A stretch of DNA of 64,000 bases from Curtobacterium pusillum (GTDB taxonomy: Bacteria; Actinomycetota; Actinomycetes; Actinomycetales; Microbacteriaceae): assembly GCF_007673235.1 (NCBI RefSeq), contig NZ_VDZH01000004.1, positions 310,001 through 374,000 on the forward strand, read 5' to 3'. A model generated the notes under the pieces. The model saw only the letters and a program-made list of their open reading frames with translations. It had not been told where the DNA came from and did no database searches. A program made the translations under genes and the position numbers. This document shows, in pieces, positions 48,583 through 57,096 of this stretch. How positions within the stretch are numbered: position 1 is the first letter of the stretch; the number at the start of each line of letters is the position of its first letter.

Positions 48583-49884
48583 ATGACCTCCGAGACCCCC
48601 GCCTTCGACTTCCGGGCGGTGCTGCTGTCCGGCTTCCTGCCCGCCGCCCTCTTCGCGATCGGCGAGGGCGCCATCATCCCGATCATCCCGATCGCAGCGA
48701 GTTCCCTCGGGGCCAGCCTGGCGTTCGCGGGCTTCGTCGCGGCCCTCATCCTCGTCGGCGAGCTCATCGGCGACGTGCCGTCCGGAGTCGTCGTCGCGCG
48801 GATCGGCGAGCGGAACGCGATGATCGGCGCAGCGGCCGTCTCCGTCGTCGGGCTCCTGGTCTGCACCGTGGCGCCGAACGCCTGGGTCCTGGCGCTCGGC
48901 GTGTTCCTCGTCGGTGTCTCCACGGCCGTCTTCGCCCTCGCGCGGCACGCCTACATGACGACCGCGATCCCGCTCGCCATCCGGGCCCGGGCCCTGTCGA
49001 GCCTCGGCGGGGTGTTCCGCTTCGGCTACTTCGTCGGCCCGTTCATCGCCGCCGGCGTCGTGCACCTGACCGGCACCACGCAGAGCGCGTTCTGGATCCA
49101 CATCGTCTGCTGCCTCCTGGCAGCGGTGGTGCTCCTCGTCCTGCGCGACCCCGCGACGGGCGCACGCGGCTTCCGCAAGCCGCCCCGCGCCTCCAGGCCG
49201 ACCGTCGACCCCACGACCGACGCAGGCCGCCCGACCGAGCCACCCACCGACACCGGCGCGCAGTTCGTCCAGCAGGAGGCCCACGGTCTCTTCCGCACCA
49301 TCCGCGCGAACCGAGCCGTCCTGCTGCGGCTCGGCAGCGGTGCCGGCCTGATCGGCGCGCTCCGCGCCGGACGGCAGGTCATCCTGCCGCTCTGGGCCGT
49401 CAGCGTCGGACTCGACGACTCGACCGCCGCCCTCGTCATCGGCATCGCCGGTGCGGTCGACTTCGCACTCTTCTACACGAGCGGGCAGATCATGGACCGC
49501 TGGGGGCGCCTGGCCAGCGCCCTCCCCTGCATGCTCGGCCTGAGCGTGAGCTACTTCCTGCTCGCGTGGTCCGGGCACCTCGACGCCCGGGTGGGCTGGT
49601 TCGTCGCGATCGCGATCGGCATGTCCCTCGCGAACGGCGTCGGCTCGGGCATCCTCATGACGCTCGGTGCCGACCTCGCGCCACGGGACCACCCGGCACC
49701 GTTCCTCGGCGCGTGGCGCTTCACCGGCGACTTCGGGCAGGCGGCTGCGCCACTGGTCATCTCCGGCGTCACCGCCGTCGCGTCGATCGCGGTGGCGAGC
49801 GGGGTGATGGGCGTGCTCGGCCTGGTCGGCGCGGGCATCCTGCTGCGCTACGTCCCGCGGTACCTCCCCCGTCGACTGCGCTGA
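48583..49884 (+). CDS. Major facilitator superfamily transporter
   Basis: A 433-aa membrane protein with twelve predicted helices. The first half has [23 protein letters not shown], the loop 2-3 motif of drug/H+ antiporters, and the second half repeats [15 protein letters not shown]. The central cytosolic loop (about 190-235) is Pro/Thr-rich and contains CCGCGCCTCCAG (49185-49196), an exact half-site of the palindrome family. The substrate is unknown. It is divergent from mnmA, with a TACCCT box at 48568-48573. Confidence 0.9.
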   Translation: MTSETPAFDFRAVLLSGFLPAALFAIGEGAIIPIIPIAASSLGASLAFAGFVAALILVGELIGDVPSGVVVARIGERNAMIGAAAVSVVGLLVCTVAPNAWVLALGVFLVGVSTAVFALARHAYMTTAIPLAIRARALSSLGGVFRFGYFVGPFIAAGVVHLTGTTQSAFWIHIVCCLLAAVVLLVLRDPATGARGFRKPPRASRPTVDPTTDAGRPTEPPTDTGAQFVQQEAHGLFRTIRANRAVLLRLGSGAGLIGALRAGRQVILPLWAVSVGLDDSTAALVIGIAGAVDFALFYTSGQIMDRWGRLASALPCMLGLSVSYFLLAWSGHLDARVGWFVAIAIGMSLANGVGSGILMTLGADLAPRDHPAPFLGAWRFTGDFGQAAAPLVISGVTAVASIAVASGVMGVLGLVGAGILLRYVPRYLPRRLR

Positions 49885-49970
49885 CGGTCGTCCCGTGGTC
49901 GCGCAGGACCGGCCGGGAGGCACGGATCGCGTCCGGCACGTCGGTCACGCTCGGTAGACTGCCGCTGCTC

Positions 49971-50051
49971 GCGGGAGTGGTGGAATCGGTAGACACGCAG
50001 GATTTAGGTTCCTGTGCCCCAGGCGTGAGGGTTCGAGTCCCTCCTTCCGCA
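49971..50051 (+). tRNA. tRNA-Leu (anticodon UAG)
   Basis: The acceptor stem GCGGGAG pairs with CTTCCGC. The anticodon stem-loop is CAGGA, TTTAGGT, TCCTG, giving anticodon TAG, and the T arm is GAGGG, TTCGAGT, CCCTC. A short variable arm (GCC/GGC) is present, as expected for a leucine tRNA. CCA is not encoded. Confidence 0.95.
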
Positions 50052-50169
50052 CCGGCCGGTGCGTGCTCACGCATCTCATACCACCGAGGGACGTCGCCGT
50101 CACCCGCGGACGGTACCCTCGTCGTGCGGGTGACCCTCCCGTCACCGCATCTGCACGACCGGAAGAGAC

Positions 50170-50865
50170 ATGCACTCCGTCGCACTCGCCCTGATCCCAT
50201 GGCTGGATCCGCAGTACATCCTCGACCACTTCGGGGCCGTCGCCGTGCTCGTCGTCTGTGCGATCGTCTTCGCCGAGACCGGTCTGCTCGTCGGCTTCAT
50301 CTTCCCGGGCGACAGCCTGCTGGTGATCACGGGCCTGTTCGCGTTCGACCGCGGCGGCGAGATCGGCGGCATCCCGATCTGGGTCGCGGCGCTCATGATC
50401 GGCGCAGCCGCGTTCCTCGGCGGCGAGCTCGGGTACTACATCGGGAAGAAGGCCGGCCCCGCGATCTTCGAACGCAAGGAGAGCGGACTGTTCTCCAAGG
50501 CGAACGTCGACCGGACCAACGCCTTCTTCCACCGGTTCGGTCCCCTCGCGGTCATCCTCGCCCGGTTCGTCCCGGTGGTGCGCACCTTCCTGCCGATCGC
50601 CGCGGGTGTCGGGCGCATGAACTACAAGAAGTACTCGCTCTACAACGCCGTCGGCGCCGTGATCTGGGGCGTCGGCGTGACGTTCCTCGGGTACTTCATC
50701 GGGCACATCCCGTTCGTGGCGCACATCGTTCGCGAGTACATCGACGTCATCCTGCTCGCCGCCGTCGTCGTCACGGTCGTGCCGATGGCGCTGACCTACC
50801 TCCGGAACGCCCGCAAGGCCAAACGCACGGCGGAAGCCGAAGCCGGGACCGAACCGCAGCACTGA
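50170..50865 (+). CDS. DedA/SNARE-associated family membrane protein
   Basis: A 231-aa protein with about five membrane segments. VFAETGLLVGFIFPGDSLLVI near residue 38, GGELGYYIGKKAG in the middle, and ARFVPVVRTFLPIAAGVGRMNYKKY (split here into its ARFVPVVRTFLP and GVGRMNYKKY parts) are the DedA motifs. The arginine in the second motif is essential in the family. DedA proteins help recycle undecaprenyl phosphate or other membrane lipids; which one is not clear. The C-terminal tail is charged. The gene is followed by a 52-bp palindrome. Confidence 0.94.
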   Translation: MHSVALALIPWLDPQYILDHFGAVAVLVVCAIVFAETGLLVGFIFPGDSLLVITGLFAFDRGGEIGGIPIWVAALMIGAAAFLGGELGYYIGKKAGPAIFERKESGLFSKANVDRTNAFFHRFGPLAVILARFVPVVRTFLPIAAGVGRMNYKKYSLYNAVGAVIWGVGVTFLGYFIGHIPFVAHIVREYIDVILLAAVVVTVVPMALTYLRNARKAKRTAEAEAGTEPQH

Positions 50866-50875
50866 GGGTCACCAC

Positions 50876-50927
50876 CAGACGGACGGGAGGCGCGGTGCCA
50901 GCTGGCACCGCGCCTCCCGTCCGTCTG
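50876..50927. repeat. Palindromic element, GGAGGCGCGG family (copy 6, longest)
   Basis: A perfect loopless 52-bp palindrome (26-bp arms, CAGACGGACGGGAGGCGCGG, centre AGCT at 50900-50903), with a further short pairing GTCACC/GGTGAC outside. It lies between the convergent DedA and rdgB genes and may terminate both. Confidence 0.92.
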
Positions 50928-50953
50928 CCGGTGACGGCGCGACGCCCGCGACG

Positions 50954-51541
50954 TCAGACGCCGAAGTGCTCCCGCACGATCGGAGCGATCCCCCGGAAGG
51001 CCTTGCTGCGGTGGCTCAGCTGGTTCTTCTCCTCGCGCGTGAGCTCCGCCGAGGACCGGTCGGCGTCGTCCGCCTTGAACACCGGGTCGTAGCCGTGTCC
51101 ACCGGTGCCGGTCGGCTCGGTGAGGACCTCGCCGTTCCAGACGGCCTCGACGACGTGTTCCTCTCCCTCGGGCGTCACGAACGCCGCCGCGCAGACGAAC
51201 GCTGCCGTGCGCTCGAGCACGCCTTCGAGGTTCTGCAGCAGCAGCGCGATGTTGTCCGCGTCCGCACGGGTGCCGGCGTACCGGGCCGAGTGGATGCCGG
51301 GCGCGCCGCCGAGGGCGTCCACCGCGATCCCGGAGTCGTCGGCGAGCGCCGGCAGCCCGGTGTGCGCGACCGCGGCGCGCGCCTTGATGAGGGCGTTCGC
51401 GGCGTAGGTGTCGCCGTCCTCGACCGGCTCCGGGCCGTCGTAGCCGACGAGTTCGACACCGCCCAGTGCCTCGCCGAGGATCTCGCGCAGCTCGACGACC
51501 TTGCCCTGGTTGTGCGTCGCGAGGACGACGGTGCCGCTCAC
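50954..51541 (-). CDS. rdgB: Non-canonical purine NTP pyrophosphatase (ITPase/HAM1)
   Basis: A 195-aa enzyme that removes ITP, XTP and dITP from the nucleotide pool. [15 protein letters not shown] (8-22) is the substrate-binding start. [25 protein letters not shown] (its LADDSGI and SARYAG parts) carries the catalytic aspartate. GHGYDPVF and NQLSHRSKA complete the signature. The GTG start at 51541 overlaps the rph stop. It is the third gene of the murI-rph-rdgB operon. Confidence 0.96.
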   Translation of the reverse strand: MSGTVVLATHNQGKVVELREILGEALGGVELVGYDGPEPVEDGDTYAANALIKARAAVAHTGLPALADDSGIAVDALGGAPGIHSARYAGTRADADNIALLLQNLEGVLERTAAFVCAAAFVTPEGEEHVVEAVWNGEVLTEPTGTGGHGYDPVFKADDADRSSAELTREEKNQLSHRSKAFRGIAPIVREHFGV

Positions 51542-52272
51542 AGCCCCAGCACCTCGCGCTGGATGGCTGCGAGGGACTGGTTCCCGGCGAGGCCGAGGTC
51601 GAGCAGCGTGTTCAGCTCGTCGCGGTCGAACGGCGCGTGCTCGGCGGTGCCCTGCACCTCGATGAACTTGCCCGAACCGGTCGTGACGATGTTCATGTCG
51701 GTGTCCGCCGCCGAGTCTTCGGTGTAGGCCAGGTCGAGCATCGGCTCACCCTTGACGATGCCGACCGAGATCGCCTGCACGCTGTCGGTCAGCGGCGTGG
51801 CCTTCTTGCCGATGAAGCCCTTCTCGCGGCCCCACTCGATCGCGTCGACCATCGCCACGTAGGCACCGGTGATCGACGCCGTGCGGGTGCCACCGTCGGC
51901 CTGCAGGACGTCGCAGTCGATCACGAGGGTGTTCTCGCCGAGGCCCTTCGTGTCGATGACCGCCCGGAGCGACCGGCCGATCAGGCGGGAGATCTCGTGC
52001 GTGCGGCCGCCGACCTTGCCCTTGATCGACTCGCGCTGCATGCGCTCGTTCGTGGAGCGGGGCAGCATCGAGTACTCGGCGGTGACCCAACCGGTCCCCT
52101 TGCCGGCGAGCCAGCGCGGCACGCCGTTCGTGAACGACGCGGTGCAGAGCACCTTGGTGTTGCCGAACGAGATGAGCGCGCTGCCCTCGGCCTGCGTGCT
52201 CCACCCCCGCTCGATCGTGACGGGACGGTGGTCGGTCGCGGTGCGGCCGTCGATGCGGAGCGTGTCGCTCAT
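51538..52272 (-). CDS. rph: Ribonuclease PH
   Basis: A 244-aa phosphorolytic exoribonuclease that trims tRNA 3' ends. [20 protein letters not shown] near residue 22, [14 protein letters not shown] with the RNA-binding arginines, [20 protein letters not shown] (catalytic aspartates) and GTAEHAPF near the end are all present. It would help mature the CCA-less tRNA-Leu seen nearby as well as others. The ATG has a ribosome site (AAAGGA) and overlaps the murI stop by ATGA (52269-52272). Confidence 0.97.
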   Translation of the reverse strand: MSDTLRIDGRTATDHRPVTIERGWSTQAEGSALISFGNTKVLCTASFTNGVPRWLAGKGTGWVTAEYSMLPRSTNERMQRESIKGKVGGRTHEISRLIGRSLRAVIDTKGLGENTLVIDCDVLQADGGTRTASITGAYVAMVDAIEWGREKGFIGKKATPLTDSVQAISVGIVKGEPMLDLAYTEDSAADTDMNIVTTGSGKFIEVQGTAEHAPFDRDELNTLLDLGLAGNQSLAAIQREVLGL

Positions 52273-53114
52273 GGGGTCCTTTCGATGCGGGGCAGCGTGA
52301 TGGCCCCGGTCTGGAGGTGGCCGACGCTGGAGACCTCGGGGCCGAGGAAGCGTCGGGCGAGTCGGATGAAGCCGTTCTTGTCGTCGCCGGTCGCCTCGAA
52401 CGAGTACGTCGGCGGCTCCGGGGCGGTGCGTTCGAGCCCGTGCTCGACGAGTCGCCGGTACACGTCGTTGGCGGTCTCCTCGGCGCTGGAGACGAGCGTC
52501 ACGTCCGACCCCATCACGTACTGGATCGCGGCGGACATGAGCGGGTAGTGGGTGCAGCCGAGCACGAGCGTGTCGACGTCGGCCTGGCGGATCGGCGCGA
52601 GGTACTGCTCCGCGACGGTGCGGAGGGCCGGCGAGGAGGTGTCACCCGTCTCGACGAACTCGACGAACCGGGGGCAGGCCGCCAGGGTGAGGCTGATGTC
52701 CGACGCGACCGCGAAGGCGTCCTCGTACGACCGCGAGGCGATGGTGCCGACGGTGCCGATCACGCCTATGCGCCCGGTGCGGGTCTGCTTCACGGCGGCG
52801 CGGGCCGCGGGCTGGATGACCTCGACCACGGGGATGCCGTACGCCTGCTCGTACCGCTCGCGGGCGTCCCGGAGCACCGCGGACGAGGCCGTGTTGCACG
52901 CGATCACGAGGGCCTTCACGCCCTGGTCGACGAGGTCGTCCATGACCTCGAGCGCGTACCGGCGGACGTCGGCGATCGGCTTCGGGCCGTACGGCGAGTG
53001 GAGGGTGTCCCCGACGTACCGGATGCTCTCGCGCGGCAGCTGGTCGATGATCGCGCGGGCCACCGTGAGCCCGCCGACCCCGCTGTCGAAGACTCCGATC
53101 GGTGCATCCGTCAC
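52269..53114 (-). CDS. murI: Glutamate racemase
   Basis: A 281-aa enzyme that makes D-glutamate for peptidoglycan. The N terminus is [15 protein letters not shown]. The two catalytic cysteines are C73 in [10 protein letters not shown] and C187 in [22 protein letters not shown] separates the domains. The GTG start at 53114 lies 6 nt after a TACGCT box (53121-53126 in reverse), so the mRNA is leaderless and longer frames through the repeats upstream are rejected. It leads the murI-rph-rdgB operon. Confidence 0.96.
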   Translation of the reverse strand: MTDAPIGVFDSGVGGLTVARAIIDQLPRESIRYVGDTLHSPYGPKPIADVRRYALEVMDDLVDQGVKALVIACNTASSAVLRDARERYEQAYGIPVVEVIQPAARAAVKQTRTGRIGVIGTVGTIASRSYEDAFAVASDISLTLAACPRFVEFVETGDTSSPALRTVAEQYLAPIRQADVDTLVLGCTHYPLMSAAIQYVMGSDVTLVSSAEETANDVYRRLVEHGLERTAPEPPTYSFEATGDDKNGFIRLARRFLGPEVSSVGHLQTGAITLPRIERTP

Positions 53115-53820
53115 GGTGACAGCGTACCGACGCCCGCTGCCCACGCGCTCGCCCTGCGCTTCCGCGCCGCCCCCGCGCCCGCCCCCGCTCCGCCCCGCGA
53201 CCGCTCCCGTTCCGCTCCCGCGAGCGGGTGAAATGCGTCCCGTCCGGCGCGCGACCGAACCGTATTCCGCCCGCTCGCGCAACCAGCCGCCCCGCAGCAA
53301 TGCGAGCGGGCGAAATGCGTCCCGTCCGGCGCGCGACCGGAACACGTTCCGCCCGTTCGCGCGACCAGCCGACCCGAATCCACGCGAGCGGGTGAAACGC
53401 GTCCCCGTCGGCGAGCGGGCGGGACGTGTTCCGCCCGCTCGCGCACACGCCGTGGGCGCGACTGCCTGGAGGCGCGACCCGACTCCCGGGGCCTGCCCGC
53501 GCCTCCAGGCAGTCGCCTCCACCGCCAACCCGCCGCGAGCGGGCGAAATGCGTTCCCGTCGGCGCGCGGGCGGGACGTATACGGCCCGCTCGCCGCAACC
53601 CGTCGCCGCGCGCCGTGGCGAGCGGGTGAAATGCGCCGCCCTCAGGGCGCGAACGGGACGTGTTTCGCCCGCTCGCGTGGCTGCCCGCCGACCGCCCCAC
53701 CCACGCGAGCGGGCGGAATGCGTCACCCTCAGCGCGCGACCGAGACGCATTCCGCCCGCTCGCGCCGCCCCGACGACGCAATCCGCGCCTCCCGGAGGCC
53801 GCGACAGTAGTGTCGGAGAG
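53115..53820. repeat. Intergenic repeat cluster C: six 59-bp inverted repeats plus one 59-bp palindrome
   Basis: This 706-bp gap between divergent murI and pncB holds no gene that I can support. Six units of exactly 59 bp lie at 53220-53278, 53302-53360, 53384-53442, 53535-53593, 53618-53676 and 53705-53763. The left arm consensus is GCGAGCGGGYGAAATGCGTC; the right arm is GACGYRTTYCGCCCGCTCGC. The last unit has perfect 20-bp arms and a 19-nt loop. Spacers are 23, 23, 92, 24 and 28 bp. The 92-bp spacer contains a palindrome of the other family at 53458-53516, also 59 bp long. Confidence 0.92.
53458..53516. repeat. Palindromic element, GGAGGCGCGG family (copy 7, inside cluster C)
   Basis: Nineteen-base arms GCGACTGCCTGGAGGCGCG and complement enclose a 21-nt loop. 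Unlike the other copies it lies between divergent genes and so cannot be a gene-end terminator. Confidence 0.88.
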
Positions 53821-55107
53821 GTGACCAGCGCGCTCCTGACGGACCAGTACGAACTCACCATGGTCGATGCGGCCCTCAAGGACGGCACGGCCGACCGCCG
53901 CTGCGTGTTCGAGGTCTTCGCCCGCAGACTCCCCGACGGCCGGCGCTACGGCGTGGTCGCGGGCCTCGGCCGGTTGCTCACGGCCCTGACCGACTTCCGG
54001 TTCGGCGACGAGGAGATCGGCTTCCTCCGCGACCGCGACGTCATCGACGCCGGCACGGCCAACTACCTCGCCGACTACCGCTTCACCGGTGACGTTCGCG
54101 CCTACCGCGAGGGCGAGGTCTTCTTCCCGAACTCCCCCGTGCTCCAGGTCGAGGGCACCTTCGCCGAGGCCGTCGTGCTCGAGACGCTCGCGCTGAGCAT
54201 CTTCAACGCGGACTCCGCGATCGCCTCCGCCGCGGCACGCATGGTGTCCGCCGCCGACAAGCGTCCGCTCGCCGAGATGGGTTCACGGCGCACCGGGGAG
54301 TGGAACGCCGTCGCCGCCGCCCGCGCCGCGTACATCGCCGGGTTCGGTGCGACGAGCAACCTCGAGGCCGGGCGCACCTGGGGCATCCCGACGATGGGTA
54401 CCGCGGCGCACGCCTTCACGCTCCTGCACGACTCCGAAGAAGCGGCGTTCCGCTCGCAGCTCGACGCCCTCGGCACGGGGACGACCCTGCTCGTCGACAC
54501 GTACGACATCGAGGCGGCGGTCGACACCGCGGTCCGGCTGACCGACGGCAAGCTGGGCGCCGTCCGCATCGACAGCGGTGACCTGCCGTCGGTCGTCGCG
54601 TCGGTCCGTGCGCAGCTCGACCGGCTCGGCGCCACGGACACGAAGATCACCGTGACGAACGACCTCGACGAGTACACGATCGCCGCGCTGCGGGCGGCGC
54701 CGGTCGACTCGTACGGGGTCGGGACGAGTGTCGTGTCCGGTTCGGGGCACCCGGCCGCGGGGATGGTCTTCAAGCTCGTCGCCCACAAGGAGGACGGTGG
54801 CGACTGGGTGCCGGTCGCGAAGAAGTCGGCCGACAAGGCGTCGCTCGGTGGCCGGAAGGAGGCCGGTCGTCGGCTCCGCAACGGCATCGCCACGGCCGAG
54901 GTGGTCCTCACCACGGGGCAAGTCGGACCCGACGAGCGCCCGCTGCTCGTCCCCGTGGTGACGAACGGCGAGGTCCACCAGGAGTTCCTGGGCGTGCACG
55001 GAGTCGAGGCAGCACGCGCGCACCACAAGCTCGCGAAGGCCGAACTGCCGGCGGACGCCGCGCGCATCGGTCGCGGCGACCCGGCGATCCCGACGCTGGT
55101 GATCTGA
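53821..55107 (+). CDS. pncB: Nicotinate phosphoribosyltransferase
   Basis: A 428-aa NAD-salvage enzyme that joins nicotinate and [22 protein letters not shown] at the start, [31 protein letters not shown] with phosphate-binding residues, and [12 protein letters not shown] with the catalytic histidine are all family features. [16 protein letters not shown] and [17 protein letters not shown] form the ribose-phosphate end. The GTG at 53821 lies 7 nt after TAGTGT (53808-53813), so the mRNA is probably leaderless. A GGAGAG directly before the start is too close to act as a ribosome site. Confidence 0.95.
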   Translation: MTSALLTDQYELTMVDAALKDGTADRRCVFEVFARRLPDGRRYGVVAGLGRLLTALTDFRFGDEEIGFLRDRDVIDAGTANYLADYRFTGDVRAYREGEVFFPNSPVLQVEGTFAEAVVLETLALSIFNADSAIASAAARMVSAADKRPLAEMGSRRTGEWNAVAAARAAYIAGFGATSNLEAGRTWGIPTMGTAAHAFTLLHDSEEAAFRSQLDALGTGTTLLVDTYDIEAAVDTAVRLTDGKLGAVRIDSGDLPSVVASVRAQLDRLGATDTKITVTNDLDEYTIAALRAAPVDSYGVGTSVVSGSGHPAAGMVFKLVAHKEDGGDWVPVAKKSADKASLGGRKEAGRRLRNGIATAEVVLTTGQVGPDERPLLVPVVTNGEVHQEFLGVHGVEAARAHHKLAKAELPADAARIGRGDPAIPTLVI

Positions 55108-55114
55108 GCCGGGG

Positions 55115-55375
55115 CTACTCGGCCTTCATCTTCTCGTAGATCGCCTTGCAGTCTGGGCACACCGGGAACTTCTCGGGGTCGCGGCCGGGGATCCACTTCT
55201 TGCCGCACAGTGCCTTCACGGGCTTGCCGCTGAGGGCAGACTGCAGGATCTTGTCCTTCTTGACGTAGTGCGAGAACCGCTCGTGGTCGCCGGGTTCGAT
55301 CGCTTCCTCTTCGAGGAGCTTCTCGAGCTCACGGTCCATCACGTCGAGGCCGCCACCGGGTTCCGTCATGCTCAT
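55115..55375 (-). CDS. DUF3039 family protein
   Basis: An 86-aa acidic protein. LEEEAIEPGDHERFSHYVKK is followed by ALCGKKWIPGRDPEKFPVCPDC, the DUF3039 core. Its CG and CPDC cysteines probably bind zinc. The function is unknown. TACCCT lies 6 nt before ATG 55375, indicating a leaderless mRNA; ATG 55369 is also possible. It converges on pncB, whose stop is 7 bp away. Confidence 0.92.
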   Translation of the reverse strand: MSMTEPGGGLDVMDRELEKLLEEEAIEPGDHERFSHYVKKDKILQSALSGKPVKALCGKKWIPGRDPEKFPVCPDCKAIYEKMKAE

Positions 55376-55449
55376 GCACCAAGGGTACGACGGTGCGCCG
55401 CGCGCCGCGACGGTGCGGTGGCGAGTGCGGCTCGCGATCGCGACCGGAT

Positions 55450-55497
55450 GACGGACTGGAGGCGCAGTGCGGGGCCGCCACGCGCCTCCAGTCCGTC
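55450..55497. repeat. Palindromic element, GGAGGCGCGG family (copy 8)
   Basis: Sixteen-base arms GACGGACTGGAGGCGC and complement enclose a 16-nt loop. A broken outer stem (GCGACC at 55440-55445 with GGTCGC near 55502) extends it. It lies after the stop of the ABC permease gene on the minus strand. Confidence 0.85.
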
Positions 55498-55524
55498 GTG
55501 TGGTCGCGTCGGACGCGATCAGGT

Positions 55525-57096
55525 TCAGTTGCGCTGCGCGGCGGCCAGCAGGTCCGGCCCGTGACGGTCGAAGAGCCGGCCGCCCGCGACGACACCGGCG
55601 GCGAGCACGACCACGCCGACCACGACGCCGATCACGAGCGTCAGGACGCTCCACGGTGACGGACCGTCCGCGAAGGCGAGCACGGCGGTCCACGCCGCCG
55701 GCACCGAGCACACGACGATCCCGACCACCATCGAGGACTGCGCCACCGAGGCGACCGCACCCGCGGCCTGCGGCTGCTGGAAGGGGTGGTCGCCGGGACG
55801 CACGGTCGGGTAGGGCAGCAGTACCGACACGACGCTGGACAGTCCGAGGCCGGACAGCAGCGCGCTCGCACTCACCCCGATGAGCACCGGGAACGCGGTC
55901 CAGTCGCCGAACAGCCACGCGGACAGCCACGACCCGAGGACGATCGCGGGGATGCCGACCGCGAGCACGGGGACGAGCCGACCGAGACGGTCGCTCCAGC
56001 CCGGCGCTCCCGAGGCGACGTGCAGCCACACGGCCGTGTTGTCGTACGAGACGTCGTTGTGCGGCAGGAAGCCGGCGATCAGCGCCATCAGCGGCAGCGG
56101 CACGAGCGCGGTCCAGTGCCACGGGACGCCGGCGACCCCGAGCGGGATCACGACGACCGGGACGAACACGATGATGAGGTACGACGCGCGGTACCGGGGA
56201 TCGCGCACCCAGTAGGTGAGCGCCCGAGCGGCGACCGCGCCGACGGGGGTCGAACCGAGCCGGTCGAACCAGCCGAGCCCGCGGTACCGCCGGGCCGTGG
56301 CGCGACCGTCCACGGTCTCGAGCGCACGCCCGACGACGGCCCACCACGCCCATCCGAGCAGGGCCACGACGACGACGGCGATCAGGAGTTTGACGATGCC
56401 CTCGCCGACCAGGCCGTTCGCGACGTCCGCCGGGACCGCCCAGGCCGCACCCCACGGGGTCCAGCCGGCGACGTCGGCGATGCGCTGCATCTCGGCACCG
56501 GCCGGGTCGAGCCAGTCGACACGGAGCAACAGCGACAGGGTGGGGATCCCGAGCACCACGATGAGCAGCGCCACGAGCCACCCGGCGTCCCGCGAACGGT
56601 GCGGACCGATGAGCGCGGCACCGACCGCGCAGCCGACCCGGACGAGCAGTGCGCAGGTCGCGATCGCGAGCAGGCCACCGACGACGCCGAGCACCCCGGC
56701 ACCGGCACCGCGCATCCACGCGACGGACTGCGCGACGGCGACGATCGCCACGGCGACGACGGGGACACCCACGAGACCGGCGACGCCGAGGCCGACGGCC
56801 AGGTCGCGACGGCCGATCCCGAACACCGTGAACCGACGCGGGTCGAACTGGTCGCTCCGGCCGACGACGAGCGGCACGACGGTGAACGCGAAGGCGACGA
56901 GGGTGCCGACGGGGACGATGACGGCGCGTGCCACCTCGGGCGAGGCGTCACGGAGTCCGACGACCTCGACCGCGACGAACACCGCGGCGAGGAGACCGGC
57001 GAGGCTGCCGAGCACGACGAGGACGGACCGGCGGGCGCTGCCGCGGACCTCCCCCGCGAGCAGGTCGGCCCTCAGCCGGAGAAGCTGTGCAACCAT
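55525..57096 (-). CDS. ABC exporter membrane protein (523 aa)
   Basis: A polytopic protein with about 12-14 hydrophobic segments and no recognised soluble domain. DQFDPRRFTVFGIGRRDLAVGL (its FDPRRFTVFGIGRRDL part) and FLPHNDVSYDNTAVWLHV are conserved in permease partners of actinobacterial ABC exporters. It overlaps the upstream ATPase gene by 25 bp, so the pair forms one transporter. The cargo is unknown. The gene is followed by a palindrome of the GGAGGCGCGG family. Confidence 0.85.
   Translation of the reverse strand: MVAQLLRLRADLLAGEVRGSARRSVLVVLGSLAGLLAAVFVAVEVVGLRDASPEVARAVIVPVGTLVAFAFTVVPLVVGRSDQFDPRRFTVFGIGRRDLAVGLGVAGLVGVPVVAVAIVAVAQSVAWMRGAGAGVLGVVGGLLAIATCALLVRVGCAVGAALIGPHRSRDAGWLVALLIVVLGIPTLSLLLRVDWLDPAGAEMQRIADVAGWTPWGAAWAVPADVANGLVGEGIVKLLIAVVVVALLGWAWWAVVGRALETVDGRATARRYRGLGWFDRLGSTPVGAVAARALTYWVRDPRYRASYLIIVFVPVVVIPLGVAGVPWHWTALVPLPLMALIAGFLPHNDVSYDNTAVWLHVASGAPGWSDRLGRLVPVLAVGIPAIVLGSWLSAWLFGDWTAFPVLIGVSASALLSGLGLSSVVSVLLPYPTVRPGDHPFQQPQAAGAVASVAQSSMVVGIVVCSVPAAWTAVLAFADGPSPWSVLTLVIGVVVGVVVLAAGVVAGGRLFDRHGPDLLAAAQRN

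Noticed and set aside
53115..53820. CRISPR array
   Set aside because: The units are internally inverted repeats that differ from each other, the spacers are GC-rich and related, and no cas gene is present.
53115..53820. Arg/Pro/Gly-rich frames through the 59-bp repeats as extensions of murI or pncB
   Set aside because: They read repeats on both strands and lie upstream of starts fixed by TANNNT boxes and by the conserved N termini of both enzymes.
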